A stretch of DNA of 64,000 nt, from NCBI RefSeq assembly GCF_000686905.1, contig NZ_JMLW01000005.1, positions 1 through 64,000 on the forward strand, read 5' to 3'. Shown piece by piece: positions 35,699-43,871 of this stretch (positions within the stretch are counted from its first letter, which is position 1; every line of letters begins with the position of its first letter). The DNA comes from Marinospirillum insulare DSM 21763. Lineage in GTDB: Bacteria; Pseudomonadota; Gammaproteobacteria; Pseudomonadales; Halomonadaceae. The notes below the pieces were generated by a model, which saw only the letters and a program-made list of their open reading frames with translations, had not been told where the DNA came from and ran no database searches. Both the position numbers and the translations under genes were made by a program.

Positions 35699-36736
35699 AT
35701 GCACCAAGCCTTTATTATTGCCTCGGGTGGCTGTCAAGACGGAATTGGTAGTTTGGAAGCCCTACAAGCAGCTGTAAAACAGGTTTCTGAAGCAGGCATT
35801 AAGCTTGAACGCTTGGTGATTGATCCGCTCAGTGTTGCTTGGGATTCACCTCTAGAAGAAAACCATTTTCGGACGGGTTGCGGCCCTTTAGAAGCTTTAG
35901 CCTATGCGCAAACTCAATTACGCGAAGGTGCATTTGAAGCGGTTTTAATTGAAGGCACTGATGCTGTTAAAACAGGCTACCCGCGTAACGAACGCCTGGC
36001 CTTAATGGAAATTTATGGCAAAGACTACCCAATTACTGAAGCTTACACAGATTTAGCCAAACAATTTTGCCATGAAGAAGGCATGACTTTTGATCAGTTT
36101 CGTCACCTAAGAGACTTGGTGTTTGAAAACCTCAGCCAGAGCGCCCCTAACAAAACGCCCGATGCAAGTTGGTTCCAGTCACAAACAGAATTATTTAGAG
36201 GTGTAGACTGCGCCAACCCTTATACCGACTATTCAGGCGGTCTGCTATTAACCCGAGACGACCTACTAACTAAGCTAGATTTATCTGAGCCTTTAATAGA
36301 AGTGGCAGGTGTGGGCATAGGTTATGCACAGGGCGACGGTATTGATTACCTCGATGAGTTAGCCACCTACTGGCACTTAGAAAAAGCCCTTTATTACGCC
36401 AACCTTGAAGCAGAACTCAATTTTGCTGAAGAGTTTAATCAAGGTAAAGCACTCTTAGAAGCCTACACCTGCTACCCAGTTGTTCCCTTAGCTTTATTGC
36501 TGCATGGCGGTTTTGTAAATAGCTGGCAAAGCTTACCAGCCTGGCTTCAAAAACATTCGCTCACCTTAAAGGGCGGTATGAACCTTAATCGAGCACCTTG
36601 GAATTTACCCGCTTTACGCGCCTTAATTGAAATGACCCAAGCTTTAGCTACTAGCGACAAACACCTAGGGGGTGTACAAGGCAATGGTGGTTTAGGCTAT
36701 AAACAGGGCTTTGCCATTTTAAGGCGGAACGCTTAA
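35699..36736 (+). CDS. Thiolase-superfamily-like protein of unknown function
   Basis: The 345-residue protein resembles thiolases only faintly. GCGPLEALAYAQTQL around Cys61 aligns with the active-site helix of thiolases (CASGLxAL), followed by AVLIEGTDA. ANPYTDYSGGLLLTRDDL resembles the NP...PlsDGaAA.vl block. The C-terminal GGVQGNGGLGYKQGFAI sits where thiolases have GGxxAxGHPxGATG, but the catalytic His-Pro is gone. It may bind a CoA thioester without normal thiolase activity. An ATG at 35699 follows AGGAG. No fatty-acid genes are nearby. Confidence 0.6.
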   Translation: MHQAFIIASGGCQDGIGSLEALQAAVKQVSEAGIKLERLVIDPLSVAWDSPLEENHFRTGCGPLEALAYAQTQLREGAFEAVLIEGTDAVKTGYPRNERLALMEIYGKDYPITEAYTDLAKQFCHEEGMTFDQFRHLRDLVFENLSQSAPNKTPDASWFQSQTELFRGVDCANPYTDYSGGLLLTRDDLLTKLDLSEPLIEVAGVGIGYAQGDGIDYLDELATYWHLEKALYYANLEAELNFAEEFNQGKALLEAYTCYPVVPLALLLHGGFVNSWQSLPAWLQKHSLTLKGGMNLNRAPWNLPALRALIEMTQALATSDKHLGGVQGNGGLGYKQGFAILRRNA

Positions 36737-36791
36737 GCTAGGCGCTGGTCATATAATAAGTATTCAACCTAAACTTTGTAGGAGTAACACC

Positions 36792-37451
36792 ATGCGTTAC
36801 GACGCTTCAACCACCCAAACGGGTTCACGCGCCCTTAGCGCTTCAGCACAAAAAGTGCTACGCAACACCTACATGCTATTAGGCATGACTTTAGCTTTTA
36901 GTGCGCTTACTGCCTTCTATTCTTTAGTAACCGGCCTACAGTTAAATATTATTGTATTTTTTGTGGGTGTATACGGCCTAATGTTTTTAACCCATAAACT
37001 AGCTGACTCGGCTTGGGGTCTTTTAAGTGCCTTTGCCTTTACCGGCTTTATGGGTTTATCGCTGGGTCCTATCCTAGGCATGTACTTAGGTGCTGGCATG
37101 GGTGATGTGGTTGTTTCTGCACTTTCCATGACTGCTTTTGTTTTCTTTGGTTTATCGGCTTTTGCGCTAATCACCAAAAAAGACTTCGACTTTATGGGTA
37201 AGTTCTTAATGGTCGGTGGTCTGGTACTTTTTGCCGGTATAATCGCTAACTTATTTCTTGGTTTAACTGGTCTACACCTAGCTATTAGTGCTGGTTTTGT
37301 AATTTTCTCTTCTGCTTTAATTTTGTTCCAAACTGGGCAGATAGTGAATGGCGGTGAAACCAACTACATTCGCGCAACCGTTACCTTGTTTGTTTCAATT
37401 TATAACTTATTCTTAAGCTTGCTCTCTTTATTAGGTATGAGTAACGATTAA
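36792..37451 (+). CDS. yccA: BI-1/YccA-family inner-membrane protein
   Basis: This polytopic protein of the Bax-inhibitor-1 family has 219 residues and about seven membrane spans. It matches YccA, which in E. coli binds the protease FtsH and slows its attack on membrane proteins. YNLFLSLLSLLG at the C-terminus and the start (LSASAQKVLRNTYMLLG) are typical. Calcium leak activity is known for BI-1 relatives, not shown here. The gene directly precedes tusDCBE, the same order as in Pseudomonas. Confidence 0.88.
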   Translation: MRYDASTTQTGSRALSASAQKVLRNTYMLLGMTLAFSALTAFYSLVTGLQLNIIVFFVGVYGLMFLTHKLADSAWGLLSAFAFTGFMGLSLGPILGMYLGAGMGDVVVSALSMTAFVFFGLSAFALITKKDFDFMGKFLMVGGLVLFAGIIANLFLGLTGLHLAISAGFVIFSSALILFQTGQIVNGGETNYIRATVTLFVSIYNLFLSLLSLLGMSND

Positions 37452-37476
37452 GAGAAACGCTAGGACATCAGGTTTA

Positions 37477-37878
37477 GTGACAGATAAAACCTTAGTATTA
37501 AATATCTGTGGGGCACCTTACGCAAGTTTGGCGCCCCTTTCTGCTTTGCGTTTTGCCAAAGCTGCTTTGGCAACTGGGCATAAAATTCAGCGGGTATTCT
37601 TTTATCAAGAAGGCGTTACTCTAGCTAATGGTTTAAGCTGTCCACCCCAAGATGAAATAAACCTCACCAAAGAATGGCAAAAATTAGCAGCAGAACACCA
37701 GGTAGAACTTGCGGTATGTGTTGCAGCGGCACTTAAACGCGGCATTATTGACGCCAAAGAAGCGGCACGTTATGGCTTAGAGCAGCATAATTTAGCAGAA
37801 GGTTTTGTACTAACTGGCTTAGGTCAGCTGGTTGATGGTATGGCAAATGCTGACAGAACAGTGACATTTAACTCATGA
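37477..37878 (+). CDS. tusD: Sulfurtransferase complex subunit TusD
   Basis: TusD accepts sulfur from TusA and passes it to TusE within the TusBCD complex, feeding 2-thiolation of tRNA. The 133-residue DsrE-fold protein has VFFYQEGV and the active cysteine in VELAVCVAAALKRGI. It starts with GTG at 37477. It overlaps tusC by 4 bases (ATGA). mnmA, which uses the sulfur, is at 60509. Confidence 0.93.
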   Translation: MTDKTLVLNICGAPYASLAPLSALRFAKAALATGHKIQRVFFYQEGVTLANGLSCPPQDEINLTKEWQKLAAEHQVELAVCVAAALKRGIIDAKEAARYGLEQHNLAEGFVLTGLGQLVDGMANADRTVTFNS

Positions 37879-38246
37879 AAGCCAGTAACTCTTTTGATCT
37901 GCTAGTGGTTTTTACCCAACCACCCCTCACCGCTAGTTTAGCTAAAGAAGGTTTAGACTTAAGCTTGGTTAATAGCACCTTTGAGCAACAAACCGGCTTA
38001 ATTTTTTTAGGAGCGGGGGTTTTACAACTACACCCCAATCAGCAGCCTGATATTTTAGCTTTAAAAGGTACTCAAGCAATGCTTCAAGCCCTAGGGCTTT
38101 ATGATATAAACCAACTCTTTGTAGATGAACAGGCACTGCTAGATTACAGCCTTACCACTGCTGATTTATTACTACCAACAGAAAGTTGTAATCCGCTTCA
38201 GCTACAAAAACTACTAGCAACAAGTCGTAATGTTTTAACTTTTTAA
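37875..38246 (+). CDS. tusC: Sulfurtransferase complex subunit TusC
   Basis: TusC is a structural DsrF-like subunit of the TusBCD heterohexamer and has no catalytic cysteine of its own. The 123-residue protein has VVFTQPPLTASLAKEGLDL and the family's FLGAGVLQL (usually DGV.QL) segment. Position between tusD and tusB confirms the call. tusB starts 28 bases after its stop. Confidence 0.9.
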   Translation: MKASNSFDLLVVFTQPPLTASLAKEGLDLSLVNSTFEQQTGLIFLGAGVLQLHPNQQPDILALKGTQAMLQALGLYDINQLFVDEQALLDYSLTTADLLLPTESCNPLQLQKLLATSRNVLTF

Positions 38247-38274
38247 TTCCTTAACTCGTTGAACCACCTACCCC

Positions 38275-38553
38275 ATGGCTAGCCTTCACCAACTAAACGC
38301 CCAACATAAACTAGCTAACTGCTTAAAACTTTTAGCTAAAACAGACAGCCTAGTTTTAATTGAAGCTGCTGTTGCTTTAGCTGTTCAAGCAGATTTTCTA
38401 CAACAGCTCCCTCAAGGGGTCAGTGTTTTTGCACTCAGCAGTGATTTACAAGCCCGAGGTTTATTAAATAACTGCTCACCAGCTATTCAACCGCTTTCTG
38501 ATGCTGAATGGGTAGCAGCAAGTTTGGAGGCTGATCGTGTCTGTAGCTGGTAA
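38275..38553 (+). CDS. tusB: Sulfurtransferase complex subunit TusB
   Basis: TusB is the small DsrH-like subunit of TusBCD. The 92-residue protein has the family pattern with LVLIEAAVALAV and LSSDLQARGLL. It is divergent, so the call leans on position between tusC and tusE. Its end overlaps the tusE start by 17 bases. Confidence 0.85.
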   Translation: MASLHQLNAQHKLANCLKLLAKTDSLVLIEAAVALAVQADFLQQLPQGVSVFALSSDLQARGLLNNCSPAIQPLSDAEWVAASLEADRVCSW

Positions 38554-38863
38554 TTTACCTGAGTTAGATCCAGAAGGTTTTTTAGTAAATTTACAAGACT
38601 GGTCACCACAAGTGGCTGAATACCTTGCTGCTCAAGATAAAATAAAGCTAACACCTGAACATTTAGAAATTATTTTATTGTTGCGTGATTTTTACCAAAC
38701 CTATCAATTATCACCGGCCATGCGACCTTTAACTAAGTATTTGCGCCAACATTTAGCAGCCGAAAAAACCAGCAGTATTTATTTAATGCAGCTTTTTGGT
38801 CAAAGCCCTGCCAAAGCCCTAGCTAGGTATGCTGGCTTACCTAAGCCAGATAATTGCTTATAA
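38537..38863 (+). CDS. tusE: TusE, DsrC-family sulfur carrier
   Basis: TusE takes sulfur from TusBCD and hands it to MnmA. The 108-residue DsrC-fold protein has LDPEGFLVNLQDW, LTPEHLEIILLLRDFY and a penultimate cysteine at the end (PKPDNCL), which carries the persulfide. The second DsrC cysteine is absent, as expected for TusE rather than dissimilatory DsrC. The GTG start at 38537 is preceded by GGAGG at 38526-38530, which decides it. Confidence 0.93.
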   Translation: MSVAGNLPELDPEGFLVNLQDWSPQVAEYLAAQDKIKLTPEHLEIILLLRDFYQTYQLSPAMRPLTKYLRQHLAAEKTSSIYLMQLFGQSPAKALARYAGLPKPDNCL

Positions 38864-38949
38864 GTGGCTAGTCAATTGCTTAGATGCAGTGCAATAAAAT
38901 ACAATGTTAAAAAGCATTACTCATTTTAAGGAAAATAGGAAAATAACCC

Positions 38950-40029
38950 ATGTCTGATAACAAGCGCGTACACAACCTTAACGTCGCTTCGCAAGAAGTT
39001 TTAATTACACCTGATCGTTTAAAAGAAAAAATTCCTTTAACGGGTGCAGCTGAAAAAACAGTCTATGAAGGTCGTCAGGTTATTCAAAAGATTTTAGATC
39101 GTGAAGATCCGCGCCTATTTGTTGTTATCGGGCCTTGCTCTATTCATGATGTAGACGCAGCCAAAGACTATGCTAGCCGTTTAAAAGACCTAGCTGCCAA
39201 GGTAGGTGACACCCTTTATTTAGTAATGCGTGTTTATTTTGAAAAACCACGTACTACCGTTGGCTGGAAAGGTTTAATTAACGACCCGCACATGGATGAT
39301 AGCTTTCAAATTGAAGAAGGCTTGCATATAGGTCGTCAGCTTTTGGTCGATTTATCTGAGTTAGGCTTGCCCTTAGCAACTGAAGCCTTAGACCCTATTT
39401 CGCCACAGTATATGCAAGACTGCATTGCTTGGAGTGCGATAGGTGCACGTACTACTGAATCACAAACCCACCGTGAAATGTCCAGTGGTTTATCTTGCCC
39501 TGTTGGCTTTAAAAACGGTACCGATGGTGGCTTAGAGGTTGCTATTAATGCTTTAAAATCTATGGCACATCCGCATAATTTTTTAGGTATCAATACTCAA
39601 GGTCAGGTAGCAATTATCCGCACCAAGGGCAACAAATATGGTCATGCTGTTTTACGTGGCGGTAATGGCAAACCTAACTATGATTCAGTGAGTGTAAAGC
39701 TGTGCGAAAATGAACTAGCCAAAGCTGGTTTAGATAAAAATATTATGATTGATTGCAGCCATGCTAACTCTAATAAAGATGCCAACCTGCAGCCGCTAGT
39801 GTTAGATAATGTTGCCAACCAAATTTTAGATGGTAACCAATCCATTCTAGGCTTAATGGTTGAATCGAATATTGGCTTTGGAAATCAGTCCATTCCAGCC
39901 GATAAAAGCCAACTTAAATACGGTGTTTCAGTAACCGATGCCTGTATTGATTGGGAAACCACTGAAAAAGCGCTAACTGAGATGGCTGACAAACTACGCC
40001 CAGTGTTAAAAGAGCGACTTACTCGGTAA
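38950..40029 (+). CDS. 3-deoxy-7-phosphoheptulonate synthase (AroF/AroG/AroH family)
   Basis: DAHP synthase performs the first step of the shikimate pathway, condensing phosphoenolpyruvate with erythrose 4-phosphate. It is 359 residues, normal for type I enzymes. Visible active-site blocks are GPCSIHD, MRVYFEKPRTTVGWKG, GARTTESQTHREM, GFKNGTDG and IDCSHANSNKD. The isozyme (feedback by Phe, Tyr or Trp) cannot be assigned with confidence. It stands alone after tusE, with an 86-base gap holding its promoter. No attenuator is obvious. Confidence 0.95.
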   Translation: MSDNKRVHNLNVASQEVLITPDRLKEKIPLTGAAEKTVYEGRQVIQKILDREDPRLFVVIGPCSIHDVDAAKDYASRLKDLAAKVGDTLYLVMRVYFEKPRTTVGWKGLINDPHMDDSFQIEEGLHIGRQLLVDLSELGLPLATEALDPISPQYMQDCIAWSAIGARTTESQTHREMSSGLSCPVGFKNGTDGGLEVAINALKSMAHPHNFLGINTQGQVAIIRTKGNKYGHAVLRGGNGKPNYDSVSVKLCENELAKAGLDKNIMIDCSHANSNKDANLQPLVLDNVANQILDGNQSILGLMVESNIGFGNQSIPADKSQLKYGVSVTDACIDWETTEKALTEMADKLRPVLKERLTR

Positions 40030-40085
40030 TTTGTAGTTTGGTCTTTAGGCCAACAAGTCGGGCTGAAGCCCGACCTTGAGCGAGT

Positions 40086-40126
40086 AAAAAGCCCCCAAGG
40101 TAGGATTTCTCTTACACTTGAGGGCT
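40086..40126 (-). terminator. Terminator for the DUF5610-like gene
   Basis: On the minus strand AGCCCTCAAG pairs with CTTGGGGGCT (10 bp, one G-T wobble), extended by three more pairs after a bulge, and is followed by five T. It ends the transcript entering from 40173. Confidence 0.8.
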
Positions 40127-40172
40127 GTGCGTCGTCCCCGACCCTTTTTTAACTACCAACACCTATAAAAAA

Positions 40173-40904
40173 CTACTGACTTTCTTCGGTAGGGTTAGCA
40201 TCATCAAATAGCGGTTTATCGTCTTGTTCAGTTTTGCCAAGTATTCTATCGCGGAAGGCTTCTAGCTTTTCAAATACCAGTCTTTGAGTTTCTTGCACGG
40301 TATCTTTTACGTGACCTTCAAAAGCACCAAAGCCTTGTAAAATATTAACTGCTTCGCCCATACCTTTTTCAAGTGCTGGGGTGATTAAGTTCATATATTT
40401 TTCAACTGCTTCTTCATCACTAAGGCGTGGATTTTGCTTTTTAAAGGTTTCAAAATAACTGGTTGCACCAATCATAATGCGCTCAGCAGTATTTTCTGAC
40501 GACCAATAATCTTCTTGGCCTTCAATGCCTGATGTTTTATCTATCAGCTTTTGTAGGCTAAAGTCTTCGTCGCCAAATTCTTTTTGAAGCACGCCTTCAA
40601 TGGCACTGGCGGCTTCTTGGTAAAAAATACGCATAGCTTTGCTATCGCCTTCTTTACCTTGGGCAAACATGGTTTGTAGCAGGGTTCTTTTATTTTCTAG
40701 CGTTGTCGCTTCTGCTTGTTTAGCAAACTCAGCTTTTTCTTCCGTTGTTAGCTTAGTTTTAACGCCAGCAGGATTTTTATCTGTAGCTGTGGTTTGTAAA
40801 CTTGCGGCAAAAGGCGCGTTGGATTTTTTTGTTGAAGCCTGAGCTTTACCTAACTGAGACGAGCTAGGTGAAGCGTTTGATAAGGTAATATTTGCACTAG
40901 CCAT
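40173..40904 (-). CDS. Hypothetical protein, DUF5610-like
   Basis: The 243-residue soluble protein is of unknown function. The first ~60 residues are Ser/Thr/Ala-rich and look disordered. The helical core includes AIEGVLQKEFGDEDFSLQKLI, then a YWSSENTAERIMIGATSYF block that I associate with DUF5610 proteins, and an acidic C-terminus. It has no signal peptide or membrane span. It stands alone between DAHP synthase and pilA, with its own terminator. The family call is from memory of the motif and should be treated as tentative. Confidence 0.6.
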   Translation of the reverse strand: MASANITLSNASPSSSQLGKAQASTKKSNAPFAASLQTTATDKNPAGVKTKLTTEEKAEFAKQAEATTLENKRTLLQTMFAQGKEGDSKAMRIFYQEAASAIEGVLQKEFGDEDFSLQKLIDKTSGIEGQEDYWSSENTAERIMIGATSYFETFKKQNPRLSDEEAVEKYMNLITPALEKGMGEAVNILQGFGAFEGHVKDTVQETQRLVFEKLEAFRDRILGKTEQDDKPLFDDANPTEESQ

Positions 40905-41036
40905 AAGCTAACCTCTTGTTAGATATTTTTAAGTAAAGTCAATCTGCTTGAGGTAGTTATCGGCTGGTGGTGGTTAAACTTTAACCATTAGTCTAAAGAA
41001 AGGAAGTCTTTTTGGTAAAAAGGCAAAAAAATGGAA

Positions 41037-41059
41037 ATAAAAAAGCCCCCGAAGGAGCT
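41037..41059 (-). terminator. Terminator downstream of pilA with UUCG loop
   Basis: On the minus strand AGCTCC-TTCG-GGGGCT forms a 6-bp stem with the very stable UUCG tetraloop, and six T follow. The plus strand also has five T after the stem, so it may work in both directions. Confidence 0.85.
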
Positions 41060-41087
41060 TTTTGTAAATATTTAAAGCAAGGCTTTG

Positions 41088-41474
41088 CTAAGGACTAGTA
41101 GTTTTACAGCCCTTAATATCAGTTCCACTAGTATTATCACAAGACCAAACACCTATATCTGAACGAGTAAGTTCTACTTCATTTTTGGTTAACTTTATTT
41201 CCGAACCACCAGCGCCAGTTAGAGTAATATCTGACTCGGTAAGAAGATCCTCGCCAACCTCTTTCTTTAATCCATCATTATCTATACTTGGTTTAGTGAA
41301 AACAGCGGCATCTACTGCTGTTTGTAAAGCACGCAAACTAGCATAATCTGCCGTTACTTCTGCTTTGGTCACATACTTCTGATACTGAGGCACTGCCACG
41401 GCCGATAAAATACCAATAATGGCAATAACCACGAGTAATTCAATTAGCGTAAAACCTTGTTGTGTTGCTTTCAT
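41088..41474 (-). CDS. pilA: Type IV pilin (major pilin-like)
   Basis: This is a pilin subunit of type IVa pili, processed and N-methylated by PilD. The leader MKATQQG is followed by FTLIELLVVIAIIGILSAVAVPQYQKYV, with Glu at mature position 5. The 128-residue protein has two cysteines near the end (WSCD and KGCK), forming the usual disulfide loop. The rest is divergent, as pilins are. It faces away from pilBCD and is separated from them by three oxidoreductase-related genes. It has its own terminator. Confidence 0.9.
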   Translation of the reverse strand: MKATQQGFTLIELLVVIAIIGILSAVAVPQYQKYVTKAEVTADYASLRALQTAVDAAVFTKPSIDNDGLKKEVGEDLLTESDITLTGAGGSEIKLTKNEVELTRSDIGVWSCDNTSGTDIKGCKTTSP

Positions 41475-41622
41475 TGTTGTCTCTCCTAAGAATAAAAAAT
41501 CTGTGAGTAGACTAACAGCAACCCTTTTGCTGCTACTGCCTACTCTGCGCTAAGTATGAAAGATAATGTAACTTTATGCAACTGTAATTTAGCGCCAAAG
41601 CACAAAAAATATCAACAAGCAT

Positions 41623-43215
41623 TCAAGCTTCAAAACCACTCGCTAACTGGTCTGCAAATAGTGCGGCTAGAGCATAAATAGACAGTTGCGGATTCGCACC
41701 CACACTGGTTGGAAATAAAGAACCATCGTGGATAGACAGGTTTTCTATTTGATGATGTACACCCCTGCTGTTAGTGACACCTAGTTTAGGGTTATTACTC
41801 ATAGCGCAGCCACCCATGACATGCGCACTCCCTAAACGTGCTCGATGAATGGCTAGGTCTAAACCATCAATAACACGCCGTGTTTCAGCTAAACTAGTCA
41901 TATAATCAGCTTGATTATGCACTGGAAAAACTTTCTCTGCGCCTGCTGCAAATTGTATTTCTGCCATACTCAAGTAAGCACGACGCATAGCCTGCCAAGT
42001 AAAGTCGGTCATTTGGTAATCCAACACTGGGCTGCCATCGCTACGCAGCTCTACCTTGCCACTGGCACTTGCTGGGTGAAAACCATCACGCATTAGCGCT
42101 AGCATCATGTGAGTATTGGGTAGTTTTGCCATTCGCTGAGCATTTTGTTCACCCTTTCCGCCTAAAATTGTTGCTGCAAAAGCTGGGTGTAAAGGGGGTA
42201 CTTCTAGCTTGTAACCCATAGCGCCAGCCGCACCAGCTTGCCACTGAAAGTGATCACTATAAATGGATTGCGGCGCACCATAGAAAGGATTGACCTGTTC
42301 AGCAAACTGAGCAGCAGAAAAATTAACAGGGTGTAAAAATGTTCGTTTTCCACACAGCTTATAAGGATCAGGCGCTTGAGAACGCAGCAAAATAGCGGGC
42401 GTGTTAATAGCGCCACCAGCCAAAATATAGTGCTTGGCTTTAAGGGTTATACGTTTACCTGTTGTTTCAACACCCCTAGCATCTAGGGCTAAACATTCTA
42501 ACTCTGCTACCTTGCCTTGCTTAAAGGTCAGTCGCTCTGCTCTGGCTAAATAAATGAGTTGACTGCCCTTTTGTAAACTGGCTGGTAAACAAGTTACTAA
42601 CATAGATTGCTTAGCATTGGCTGGGCAACCCATACCGCAGAAACCCAAACTTAGGCAGTCACGCACATTACGGGGTATGACAGCCCAGTCATAACCTAAA
42701 GCTTGGCAAGCTTTTTTAATTACCTCGTTATTGGCATTAGCCGCAATAGGCCAAGGCTCTATACCTAAACGCTTTTCTATACGCTCAAACCAAGGCTTTA
42801 AGGTTTCTTCGCTTAAACCACTCACCTCATGTTGATCAGCCCAATGTTTTAAAGTTTCAGCTGGGGTACGAAAGCTGGAGGTCCAATTAATAAGGGTTGA
42901 ACCGCCCACAGCACGGCCTTGCATAATGCTTATGCCACCGTCTTTGCTCATTCTTGCCATGCCTTCTTGATAAAGTTCAGCATAGGCGGTTGCTTCCTGC
43001 ATTTTAAAATCACTACTGGTGCGTAACGGGCCTTCTTCAATAACTAATACTTTTAAACCTGCGGCCGCTAGAATTTCTGCACTGGTTGCACCGCCAGCAC
43101 CACTACCAACAATAACCACATCCGCTTCAAGCCGTTGGTCTTTAGTAAACAAGGAGGCATTGTGTACTTTCCAACCGGCTTTAACGCCTTCTAAAAACAC
43201 ATCTTTAATTGCCAT
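41623..43215 (-). CDS. GMC-family FAD-dependent alcohol oxidoreductase
   Basis: This FAD enzyme of the glucose-methanol-choline family is likely to oxidise alcohols. The FAD-binding motif VVIVGSGAGGATSAE lies near residue 35, the second GMC signature in YILAGGAINTPAILL, and the catalytic His/Asn region in SVGANPQLSIYALA. Most similar in feel to long-chain alcohol dehydrogenases such as AlkJ. The frame is open up to 43245, but the ATG at 43215 has GAGGG 8 bases before it and gives the usual N-terminus (530 residues). It has no Tat signal of its own. The preceding gene encodes a Tat-signal protein, a common partner. Confidence 0.88.
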   Translation of the reverse strand: MAIKDVFLEGVKAGWKVHNASLFTKDQRLEADVVIVGSGAGGATSAEILAAAGLKVLVIEEGPLRTSSDFKMQEATAYAELYQEGMARMSKDGGISIMQGRAVGGSTLINWTSSFRTPAETLKHWADQHEVSGLSEETLKPWFERIEKRLGIEPWPIAANANNEVIKKACQALGYDWAVIPRNVRDCLSLGFCGMGCPANAKQSMLVTCLPASLQKGSQLIYLARAERLTFKQGKVAELECLALDARGVETTGKRITLKAKHYILAGGAINTPAILLRSQAPDPYKLCGKRTFLHPVNFSAAQFAEQVNPFYGAPQSIYSDHFQWQAGAAGAMGYKLEVPPLHPAFAATILGGKGEQNAQRMAKLPNTHMMLALMRDGFHPASASGKVELRSDGSPVLDYQMTDFTWQAMRRAYLSMAEIQFAAGAEKVFPVHNQADYMTSLAETRRVIDGLDLAIHRARLGSAHVMGGCAMSNNPKLGVTNSRGVHHQIENLSIHDGSLFPTSVGANPQLSIYALAALFADQLASGFEA

Positions 43216-43219
43216 GCTA

Positions 43220-43282
43220 TTAACCCTCTGCTTATTAAACCCCATGCCTCTTAACCCTCACGCCCCCTAATCCCCACGCTTC
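43220..43282. repeat. Four imperfect 16-bp tandem repeats between two genes
   Basis: Units at 43220-43234, 43235-43250, 43251-43266 and 43267-43282 share the pattern TTAACCCCNCGCNTCT. On the coding (minus) strand each gives a purine-rich GGGG/GAGGG block. The tract lies just before the GMC start, and two of its units carry Shine-Dalgarno-like GAGGG. Confidence 0.65.
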
Positions 43283-43828
43283 TTAACCTAAATTGGGTGG
43301 ACCAGGGTAGCCACATAGCTGCCAAGACTGTGGCTGACTGTAATAAGCCAGCCTTGCGAGTTGTAAAATAGCTGCTTGTCCTTGGTTTAGAAGCGTCCAG
43401 CGACTAGCTTCCCAACGGTTAAGAAAGTGTTGAATAGTTTCAGGCGATGCAGTGGACCAAGCACCCCAAATACCTGTTAGTGGCCCACGCGTTACGGGAT
43501 TAGTTATTAGGTCGAATAACTGCAAGGTTAGCTTGCGCATACTCGGTGAAAGATGGGCTAGGTTATAATCTATTGCTATTAGTGAGGCGCTGATTTGCGT
43601 TGTCTGTTCTGCTGAATTATTGGTAACAGTAGCTGTATAGATCACGGGTAACAGGGCATTTAACATAGCAATATCTTGACTACGCAAATAACTAAAGCCT
43701 GAGGCTGTTTGATTATTCACTAGGCTCGTTACACCTAACGTTACAGTCATAAAACTTAAAGCTGCACCACTTGCTAAACCTAGTTTCAAGAAACCTCGGC
43801 GGGTTAATTGATAAGTCATTTTAGGCAT
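43283..43828 (-). CDS. Tat-signal small subunit, partner of the GMC oxidoreductase
   Basis: This 181-residue exported protein has an N-terminus, LTRRGFLKLGLASGAALSF, that is a clear twin-arginine signal. The mature part is mostly helical and resembles small subunits of the gluconate 2-dehydrogenase type that pair with GMC enzymes, but no cofactor motif is visible. A good ribosome-binding site (AAGGAA) precedes the ATG at 43828. It lies 67 bases upstream of the GMC gene. The likely role is to carry the GMC subunit across the membrane or support its activity. Confidence 0.7.
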   Translation of the reverse strand: MPKMTYQLTRRGFLKLGLASGAALSFMTVTLGVTSLVNNQTASGFSYLRSQDIAMLNALLPVIYTATVTNNSAEQTTQISASLIAIDYNLAHLSPSMRKLTLQLFDLITNPVTRGPLTGIWGAWSTASPETIQHFLNRWEASRWTLLNQGQAAILQLARLAYYSQPQSWQLCGYPGPPNLG

Positions 43829-43871
43829 GATGGCTTCCTTTATTTTTGTTTTTATTTTGTTTTTTTCTTAT

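Noticed and set aside
40057-40074. GTCGGGC/GCCCGAC hairpin after DAHP synthase
   Set aside because: A perfect 7-bp stem, but no T-run follows, so I do not call it a terminator. It may be a short intergenic repeat; I saw no second copy.
41475-41622. Sigma-54 promoter for pilA
   Set aside because: TGGC and TTGC elements are present upstream, but their spacing is wrong for a -24/-12 promoter.
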